DNA from: Robiginitomaculum sp. | GTDB taxonomy: Bacteria > Pseudomonadota > Alphaproteobacteria > Caulobacterales > Maricaulaceae | Assembly: GCA_016765255.1 (NCBI GenBank) | Contig: JAESQI010000262.1 | Span: 1 to 5,753, forward strand | DNA: 5,753 bases | Direction of reading: 5' to 3' | In this document: positions 1-4,434 of the stretch, in pieces | Numbering within the stretch: position 1 is the stretch's first letter | Layout of the letters: every line of letters starts with the position of its first letter | Translations under genes and position numbers: made by a program | The notes under the pieces: generated by a model | The model's input: only the letters and a program-made list of their open reading frames with translations | Databases searched by the model: none | Told to the model about the DNA's origin: nothing

Positions 1-35
1 AATCAAACTTCCCTTCCTCCAACTTAGAGATATTT

Positions 36-599
36 ATGGCCTTGAAAGATTTAACTATGCCCGCCATTGAGCCTGTAGACCTCACCTATGCAAAGACATT
101 TTTACGCATAGACGGCACAGCTGAAGGCGAGCTGGTATCGGATTTAATTTCTACGGCTAGGGTGCAGGTAGAGAATATTTTGGGGCGAACTTTGATCAGG
201 CGGACACTGCTCTATAGCGGCCCAGTGCCAAATGGGCATTGCCTTGTCCTCCCTAGACCGCCACTGCTTGCAGTTTTGCGCTTAAGTGTCATTGGCCCAG
301 ATGACCTTGCAATTGATATTCCAACCCAAGACTACACAGTCAACACACGGCGTGATCCTGGTGAAATAAATCTAAAACCAGAGAAATGCTGGCGTGATTA
401 TATGGTCGATTGCCAAAGCTTGGAAATTGAATTTACGGCAGGGTATGGAGACCTGGCGTCCGACATCCCTTTGCCGATTAAGCAGGCCATTTTACTGCTC
501 CTAGCCCAACATTATGAATACCGAGACGGGGCAGAAAATCCAGGCGTGCCGATGATGGTTGACGCTCTGCTTATGCCTTATCGTTGGGTGCGGCTATGA
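36..599 (+). CDS. GTA head-tail connector protein (RcGTA g6-like)
   Basis: 187-residue protein of the phage gp6-like head-tail connector family, in the form found in alphaproteobacterial gene transfer agents. By family knowledge it sits below the portal ring at the neck of the particle. Seen in the sequence: the N-terminal connector signature YAKTFLRID (residues 18-26), then an acidic helix leading to ENILGRTLIRRTL, and a C-terminal segment with FTAGYGD followed by IPLPIKQAILLLLAQHYEYRD, typical of the family. The length is close to the RcGTA protein. The ATG at 36 has only a weak purine-rich stretch (GAGA, about 27-30) in front. ATG at 57 (MPAIEPVDL) is a real alternative, since family members often begin just before the 'P-V-x-L' stretch. 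The stop overlaps the start of the next gene as ATGA at 596-599. No damage is visible. Confidence 0.9.
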   Translation: MALKDLTMPAIEPVDLTYAKTFLRIDGTAEGELVSDLISTARVQVENILGRTLIRRTLLYSGPVPNGHCLVLPRPPLLAVLRLSVIGPDDLAIDIPTQDYTVNTRRDPGEINLKPEKCWRDYMVDCQSLEIEFTAGYGDLASDIPLPIKQAILLLLAQHYEYRDGAENPGVPMMVDALLMPYRWVRL

Positions 600-913
600 T
601 CGGGAAATTACGAACACGTATAGGGATTTATAGTCCCCAAAATAGTTCAGATGATCTGGGCGGCGTGCAAACAATATGGGTTTTATATGGGCAGGCTTGG
701 GCTCATATTGCACCAAAAACAACCCATGAGAGAACCGAAAATGGGCGGGCGGCGATTACCAAAACCTATATGGTGATTATCAGGTGGCAAGCAGGGTTTC
801 CTGAGCGGGTACGGCTGTTGTGGGGCGATACACATTTACGCGTCTTGTCGGCGTCAGACCCTGATATGCGCAGGGAACGCTTGCATCTCATTTGTGAAGA
901 GGAAGAGCAATGA
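596..913 (+). CDS. GTA head-tail adaptor protein (RcGTA g7-like)
   Basis: 105-residue protein of the phage head-tail joining family (SPP1 gp16 / HK97 gp10-like fold), a neck component between connector and tail terminator. Seen: the short basic start MIGKLRTRIGIY, the conserved 'DDLGGVQTIWVLYGQAWAHI' segment (about residues 19-38), the following ER-x-x-x-GR pattern, and a C-terminal beta-rich part containing LRVLSASDPDMRRERL. In-frame TTG at 584 would add four residues. ATG at 596 is preferred because it gives the ATGA overlap with the upstream stop and the usual family N-terminus. The gene in turn overlaps the next start as ATGA at 910-913, which suggests translational coupling. It is intact and of normal length. 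Confidence 0.9.
   Translation: MIGKLRTRIGIYSPQNSSDDLGGVQTIWVLYGQAWAHIAPKTTHERTENGRAAITKTYMVIIRWQAGFPERVRLLWGDTHLRVLSASDPDMRRERLHLICEEEEQ
898..903 (+). promoter_or_regulatory. Ribosome binding site for g8-like gene
   Basis: AGAGGA, part of a longer purine run at 898-907, lies about six bases before the ATG at 910. It supports that start, which overlaps the upstream stop codon. Confidence 0.6.
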
Positions 914-1332
914 GCGATTCCAATCAAGCAATAGAATTAGCAAAGTCTATTCATACGGCGCTGAACACCAATATATTTGTACAAAATATTTTAGGGGATC
1001 CGCCGCGTCTTTATGACCATGTACCCGCCGATCCGATTTATCCTTATCTTACGTATGGCCCCATGCGCAGTGAAGACGTGGGCGGGGACATGAGTCCAAT
1101 GACTACCCATACATTAACTCTGCATATTTGGTCGCGGTATTCGGGACGAGCTGAAATTTTAAATGGCTTAGCGATCATAACAGATGTGTTCGAGACGGGT
1201 AGCTTACAATTAGATACGGCTGAGTTGATTAGTGCTCACGTTGTTTTTAACGATAATTTTCGCGCACCAGACGGGCGCACCTTGCACGGCCTCATAAGGC
1301 TGCAAGTCACCACACAACCATTGACGGAGTAA
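910..1332 (+). CDS. GTA tail terminator, DUF3168 family (RcGTA g8-like)
   Basis: 140-residue DUF3168 protein. In RcGTA and related siphophages this family caps the tail tube on the side facing the head. Seen: an N-terminal helix (about residues 4-25), the hallmark YPYLTYGPMRSED (about residues 45-57), then MTTHTLTLHIWSRYSGRAEI, the family's core strand and helix. It closes with HVVFNDNFRAPDGRTLHG and a final strand IRLQVTT. Length matches the family. The start at 910 is set by a good ribosome binding site and the ATGA overlap. Three bases separate its stop from the next start. No irregularity is seen. Confidence 0.92.
   Translation: MSDSNQAIELAKSIHTALNTNIFVQNILGDPPRLYDHVPADPIYPYLTYGPMRSEDVGGDMSPMTTHTLTLHIWSRYSGRAEILNGLAIITDVFETGSLQLDTAELISAHVVFNDNFRAPDGRTLHGLIRLQVTTQPLTE
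1326..1329 (+). promoter_or_regulatory. Ribosome binding site for major tail protein gene
   Basis: GGAG followed by an A-rich spacer lies six bases before the ATG at 1336. It is a well-spaced Shine-Dalgarno site that overlaps the end of the upstream gene, fitting for a product needed in many copies. Confidence 0.6.
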
Positions 1333-1335
1333 AAA

Positions 1336-1746
1336 ATGGCAGCACAAAGCGGGCGAGATATGCTCATAAAACGAAAAGACGCACAAGGAAACTTTATCAC
1401 GGTCGCTGGACTACGAACAAAAACCCTAAAGTTCAATGCAAAAATAATTGATATTACCCATAGTGAAAGCGAAGATGCGTGGCGGGAACTGTTGCCAGGC
1501 GGCGGGGTGAAATTTGTTGAAATATCTGGGGAAGGTATTTTTAACAATAGTGCATCTGACGCACTGATAAGAACAAGTTTCTTTGATCAAACTAGTGATA
1601 TTTACCAACTGATATTACCCAGCTTTGGAACCATAGAAGGCGATTTTCTCGTCAGTTCCTTAAATTATGCAGGCGCGTATAACGGCGAGGCCAGTTACGA
1701 AATTGTCTTGGTATCTGCTGGTAAAGCTGTGTTTTCCGTACTGTAA
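1336..1746 (+). CDS. GTA major tail (tube) protein, TP901-1 family (RcGTA g9-like)
   Basis: 136-residue major tail protein of the TP901-1 family, the subunit that stacks into the non-contractile tail tube. Seen: the start MAAQSGRDMLIKRKD, then VAGLRTKTLKFNAKIIDITHSESEDAWRELLPGGGVK in the order typical of the family (about residues 24-60). After this come SGEGIF, a central loop, ILPSFGTIEGDFLVSSLNYAG and YEIVLVSAGKAVF at the end. These match the beta-barrel and hairpin plan of alphaproteobacterial tail proteins. Length is nearly that of RcGTA. It is complete and in frame, and its stop is one base before the next ATG. Confidence 0.93.
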   Translation: MAAQSGRDMLIKRKDAQGNFITVAGLRTKTLKFNAKIIDITHSESEDAWRELLPGGGVKFVEISGEGIFNNSASDALIRTSFFDQTSDIYQLILPSFGTIEGDFLVSSLNYAGAYNGEASYEIVLVSAGKAVFSVL

Positions 1747-1747
1747 A

Positions 1748-2085
1748 ATGGTTGGTTTTCGTAAAGGCGATATTCCGATTGTGATTGCAGGAAACCCCTA
1801 CGCCCTACGCTTGTCGATGGGAGCATTGGCGGAGATAGATCATAGATTGGTCGTGAGTGGCCCATTGGAATTGGCAGAGAAATTGAAAAATTTGTCCGCC
1901 AATGCGTTGAGCGCCGACACCGCGTTCGTCTTGTTGGAATGTTTGTAAGGCCCGCCTTATCCTCCCCCATTGCGGCAGGTTTGGCAGACATTCCAACAAT
2001 CGCAAGACAGGCTGAGCCACAAGATTTTTTGGGACAGATTGCTTTGTTATTTGAAACTAATTTTAAGGTGGTCGCGCATGGATAA
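1748..2085 (+). pseudogene. GTA-gp10 family protein (RcGTA g10-like), interrupted by a one-base frameshift
   Basis: From ATG 1748 the frame encodes 66 residues and stops at TAA 1946-1948. The part seen (MVGFRKGDIPIVIAGNPYAL, then RLSMGALAEID at about residues 21-31 and a helical stretch) is the conserved N-terminal half of the GTA-gp10 family. The family is about 100-115 residues long. The missing half lies in the -1 frame: from base 1945 it reads VRPALSSPIAAGL, DIPTIARQAEPQDFLGQIAL and LFETNFKVVAHG, ending at TAA 2083-2085. Joining after TTG 1943-1945 gives 112 residues, and its stop then overlaps the next start by 8 bases, the spacing used elsewhere in this cluster. The gp10 role is uncertain (tail tube-related or assembly helper). 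In-frame TTG at 1667, inside g9, is unlikely as a start. Alternatives are a sequencing error, or re-initiation at ATG 1939, which overlaps the stop. Confidence 0.8.
2065..2071 (+). promoter_or_regulatory. Ribosome binding site for g10.1-like gene
   Basis: AAGGTGG lies six bases before ATG 2078. It fixes the start of the small chaperone-like gene and argues against the longer in-frame extension back to 1970. Confidence 0.6.
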
Positions 2086-2269
2086 ATGGCCTTTTGATCT
2101 TTGGCTCAATTTTGCCATAAGGCGATTGAATTTAACGCCGTCTGAATTTTGGAGCCTCTCCATATGTGACTGGATGGTGTTGTCCGCTCCCATAAAAAGC
2201 AAGGCAATAAACCAAGAAGATTTGCAAAAATTGATGCAAAAATTTCCGGATAGGAAGCAAGATGAATGA
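2078..2269 (+). CDS. Small phage tail assembly chaperone (RcGTA g10.1-like)
   Basis: 63-residue protein matching the small alphaproteobacterial GTA family usually annotated as phage tail assembly chaperone (DUF2376 / TIGR02216). Seen: the motif RRLNLTPSEFWSLSICDW (about residues 15-32), matching the family pattern 'G-L-x-P-x-E-F-W-x-L-T-P-x-E', and the C-terminal LQKLMQKFPD, matching the usual 'L-x-x-L-M-x-x-[YF]-P-D'. It lies between g10 and the tape-measure gene, where tail chaperones of siphophages are encoded. The start is supported by AAGGTGG six bases upstream. An in-frame extension to 1970 would only read the g10 region out of frame. It overlaps the repaired g10 frame by 8 bases and the next gene by 8 bases. 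The chaperone role is inferred from family naming and position. Confidence 0.85.
   Translation: MDKWPFDLWLNFAIRRLNLTPSEFWSLSICDWMVLSAPIKSKAINQEDLQKLMQKFPDRKQDE
2252..2257 (+). promoter_or_regulatory. Ribosome binding site for g11-like gene
   Basis: AGGAAG four bases before ATG 2262 supports this start for the short tape-measure gene, so its small size is not caused by a wrongly chosen start. Confidence 0.6.
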
Positions 2270-2669
2270 TTTAGAAAAATCGGCACAAGCCCTTAATGAT
2301 TTTGCCCAAGGCCCAGCAAAAGATGCAGCCAATGCGGCAGCTGAATATTTTGAGCGAGCAGGGAAACGTATGGCCAGTGCCCTAGAGGGGGCAGCGCTTT
2401 CGGGTGAATTAAGCATCCGCGATATGGCGGCCTCAATCGCCCGCGACCTTGCCAGTCTTGCTATTCAAGACTTGCTCATTAGTCCTTTGGAGGCTGCGCT
2501 TCGCGGCGGCAATAGCGCAGGGGGAAGCGCAGGAATATCACAATTAAACCCGGTTAATATCGTCATGAATTTAAGCGGAATTAGTGACGCGTCCGGCTTT
2601 CAAAAAAGTCAGGGACAAATTTCAGCGTCTCTCGCGCGTGCCGTCGCGCAGGGACAAAAGTTTACTTAA
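2262..2669 (+). CDS. Short GTA tail tape-measure protein (RcGTA g11-like)
   Basis: 135-residue, alanine-rich, mostly helical protein at the g11 position. Tape-measure proteins fill the tail tube and set its length. Seen: helix about residues 2-48, then LSGELSIRDMAASIARDLAS (about residues 46-65) with AIQDLLISPLEAAL, the conserved GTA g11 core. A Gly/Ser linker follows (about residues 82-91), then a C-terminal NIVMNLSGISDASGFQKSQG and ISASLARAVAQGQ, matching the family's end. The R. capsulatus protein is about 220 residues. Its glycine-rich middle part, with the typical 'GEAGPEAI-x-P' stretch, is absent here. I see no strongly hydrophobic membrane segment. No second frame supplies the missing part, so this looks like a contiguous shorter form, not a frameshift. 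A good ribosome binding site confirms the start. Confidence 0.82.
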   Translation: MNDLEKSAQALNDFAQGPAKDAANAAAEYFERAGKRMASALEGAALSGELSIRDMAASIARDLASLAIQDLLISPLEAALRGGNSAGGSAGISQLNPVNIVMNLSGISDASGFQKSQGQISASLARAVAQGQKFT

Positions 2670-2695
2670 ATCTCATAGCTAAATAGAAAGTTTTT

Positions 2696-3328
2696 ATGCC
2701 TGCATTTCATAATGTTAGTTTCCCACTACCTCTTGCCTTTGGTGCAAGTGGGGGGCCACAACGACAAACAGAAATTGTTACTTTGGCCAGTGGTCACGAA
2801 CAAAGAAATACATCACAATTTTCGTCTCGGCGGAGATATGACGCGGGCATTGGTGTGAAAAGTCTGGCGGATGTGCAATTATTGATCGCATTTTTTGAGG
2901 CCCGTCGCGGTCAATATCACGGCTTTAGATTTCGTGATCCCATAGACTATTCCTCGGCACTCGGTAAAGACCCTGTATCTAATGTTGACCAAGTTCTGGG
3001 TGTTGGTGATGGGGTGCAAAGCGATTGGCAATTGCGTAAAGTTTACGGCGATATGGAGGGCAGTTGGCACAGAGTGATTTCGAAACCCATTATTGGCAGT
3101 GTGGTAATTGCTCTGGACGGTGTTGAGACAAATACTGCGCAAATTGACCACGGTACTGGCATTGTTTCACTTTCAACCCCTCCCGCCAACGGCGTTATCA
3201 TTACGGCTGGATTTGAATTTGATGTGCCCGTTCGGTTTGACGCAGACAGCTTAAATACATCATTGGAAAGTTTTGGCGCGGGCGGGGTTGTGCATATACC
3301 TTTAGTGGAAATACGTATTCATGCATAA
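2696..3328 (+). CDS. GTA distal tail protein, DUF2460 family (RcGTA g12-like)
   Basis: 210-residue DUF2460 (TIGR02217) protein, the ring joining tail tube to baseplate in RcGTA. Seen: FHNVSFPLPLAFGASGGPQR (residues 4-23), TEIVTLASGHEQRN, SRRRYDAGIGVKSLADVQLL and IAFFEARRGQYHGFRFRDP. These form the almost invariant N-terminal half of the family. Next come QVLGVGDGVQSDWQLRKVYG, KPIIGSVVIALDGVE, and the end FDVPVRFDADSLNTSLES with VVHIPLVEIRIHA. Length equals the RcGTA protein, so it is complete. A weak AGAAAG (2685-2690) lies in front of ATG 2696. The 26 bases between g11 and this gene (2670-2695) are the largest intergenic gap in the window and show no promoter or hairpin. The stop overlaps the next start (ATGCATAA, 3321-3328). 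Confidence 0.95.
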   Translation: MPAFHNVSFPLPLAFGASGGPQRQTEIVTLASGHEQRNTSQFSSRRRYDAGIGVKSLADVQLLIAFFEARRGQYHGFRFRDPIDYSSALGKDPVSNVDQVLGVGDGVQSDWQLRKVYGDMEGSWHRVISKPIIGSVVIALDGVETNTAQIDHGTGIVSLSTPPANGVIITAGFEFDVPVRFDADSLNTSLESFGAGGVVHIPLVEIRIHA

Positions 3329-3982
3329 GTTCTCGCAAAATTTTCAAACCCATATTGAGCAAGACTGTACAACATTATGTTGGGCGTGGCGACTTGTACG
3401 CAATGATGGACAGGTTTTAGGCTTTACGGATCACGACCGTGACATTGAAATCGAGGGCCAGTTTTATCAAGCCGAGGCGGGGTTTTCGCCGAGCGATATT
3501 GAACAACGTTTGGGGTTTTCTCTGGACAATAGTGCGGTGCTCGGCGCTCTCAGTTCTGCACATATTACAAAGGCAGACATTGACGCTGGAGTTTATGGCG
3601 GCGCTTTGATTGAAATGTACCGGGTCAATTGGAATGACCCAAATATATTTGCCCATATTTGGAGTGGTTATCTGGGCGACATTACCCAAAGGGACGGCCA
3701 ATTGAGGCTGAATGTATTGGTCTTGGTGCGGCGCTTGACCGGTCGACAGGGCGCGTATTTTCTCGCCATTGCGCGGCGAGTTTCGGCGACGCACATTGTG
3801 GTGTTGATATATCCAATTATCCAAATGGAACGATTTGCCCCCACACGTTTTCAGCCTGTGAGGGCCAATTTAATAACGCAGAAAACTTTCGCGGCTTCCC
3901 CTATTTGATCGGAGATGACGCCAGTTACGCCGCCCCGCAAGAGGGGGACATAAAAGATGGCAGTTCACGGTATAAAATATGA
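3321..3982 (+). pseudogene. GTA baseplate hub protein, DUF2163/BR0599 (RcGTA g13-like), frameshifted and internally shortened
   Basis: Hub protein of the RcGTA tail tip (TIGR02218: DUF2163 domain plus Phage_BR0599 domain), related to the lambda gpL-type hub. From ATG 3321, residues 1-128 are normal: CWAWRLVRNDGQVLGFTDHD, AGFSPSDIEQRLG, YRVNWNDPN, WSGYLGDITQRDGQL. After TTG 3702-3704 the frame gives an unrelated tail and stops at 3908 (195 residues). The family sequence resumes in the -1 frame from about 3704: LGAALDRSTGRVFSRHC, FGDAHCGVDIS, then CPHTFSACEG and FNNAENFRGFPYL, to TGA 3980-3982. That stop makes the ATGA overlap with the peptidase gene. The repaired protein has 220 residues, while the family has about 280-300. 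About 75-80 residues between the two cysteine pairs are missing. No credible restart codon lies in the second frame. As read it is a broken gene. A single-base sequence error would restore the frame but not the lost segment. Confidence 0.85.
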
Positions 3983-4434
3983 ACAGGCCAGTGACAAGGT
4001 TAGCGGTTTGCCAAGAGGCATTGGAATGGATTGGTACGCCCTATCGCCACCAAGCCAGTACCAAAGCGGCTGGGTGTGATTGCCTCGGATTGGTGCGCGG
4101 AATATGGCGCAAATTTTACGGCGATGAGCCATTGAATATGCCGCCTTACACGCCCAATTGGGCAGAAAAAGGCGGCGCTGAAATCCTTAAAAATACGGCG
4201 GATCAATATTTGTGCCCTGTAAGCCTTGCAAAGTCAAAACCAGCAGATGTCTTGCTCTTTCGCATGCAAGCAGGGGTTCCCGCCAAGCATATGGCGATTT
4301 TACTAAAAGATGATTTGATCATTCATGCCTATTGGGGACGGGCTGTGACTAAATCTTACCTCGCTCCATTTTGGCAAAAGCGCCGTGCCTATGCCTATTC
4401 ATTTCCTCAAATCAGTGGTGAAAATTATGTCTAA
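3979..4434 (+). CDS. GTA NlpC/P60 cell-wall peptidase (RcGTA g14-like)
   Basis: 151-residue NlpC/P60 cysteine peptidase (TIGR02219 type), a tail-tip enzyme expected to cut peptide bonds in the recipient's peptidoglycan so DNA can pass. Seen: ALEWIGTPYRHQAS (residues 14-27), the catalytic GCDCLGLVRG with nucleophile Cys35, PADVLLFRM (residues 88-96), KHMAILL with catalytic His104, and IIHAYWGRAV with His116 as the likely third polar residue. All active-site positions are present, so the enzyme should be active if made. There is no signal peptide, as expected for a structural virion enzyme. The start overlaps the (repaired) g13 stop as ATGA. The upstream ribosome binding site is weak, which suggests coupling to g13 translation, and the g13 frameshift could therefore lower its expression. 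The stop overlaps the next start by 8 bases. Confidence 0.94.
   Translation: MNRPVTRLAVCQEALEWIGTPYRHQASTKAAGCDCLGLVRGIWRKFYGDEPLNMPPYTPNWAEKGGAEILKNTADQYLCPVSLAKSKPADVLLFRMQAGVPAKHMAILLKDDLIIHAYWGRAVTKSYLAPFWQKRRAYAYSFPQISGENYV

Noticed and set aside
1..35. Possible end of an upstream gene (an NQTSLPPT-stop reading, stop at 25-27)
   Set aside because: The capsid gene normally precedes g6, but eight residues without a recognisable motif cannot be assigned. The g6 frame is also open to base 3, so the upstream context is undetermined.
1236..1547. Minus-strand open frame of 103 codons
   Set aside because: It lies antisense to two solid genes (tail terminator and major tail protein), resembles no family and has no ribosome binding site.
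1940..1948. Programmed -1 frameshift in g10 analogous to the lambda G/GT tail chaperones
   Set aside because: The position near the tail chaperone genes made it tempting, but there is no slippery heptamer, and the shift would only restore the normal gp10 C-terminus, not fuse two products. A lost base or sequence error is simpler.
1695..2020. Minus-strand open frames opposite g10
   Set aside because: They are shadows of the g9/g10 region with no recognisable protein character. The plus-strand frames explain the region even with the frameshift.
2132..2416. Minus-strand frames opposite g10.1 and g11
   Set aside because: They are mirror frames of conserved plus-strand genes, with composition typical of antisense alanine-rich coding DNA.
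2670..2695. Promoter or terminator in the only sizeable intergenic gap
   Set aside because: These 26 A/T-rich bases show no hairpin, T-run after a stem, or -35/-10 pair, only a weak ribosome binding site for g12.
3417..3824. Minus-strand open frame of 135 codons opposite g13
   Set aside because: The plus-strand DUF2163 motifs cover the same bases, and the antisense product shows no domain.
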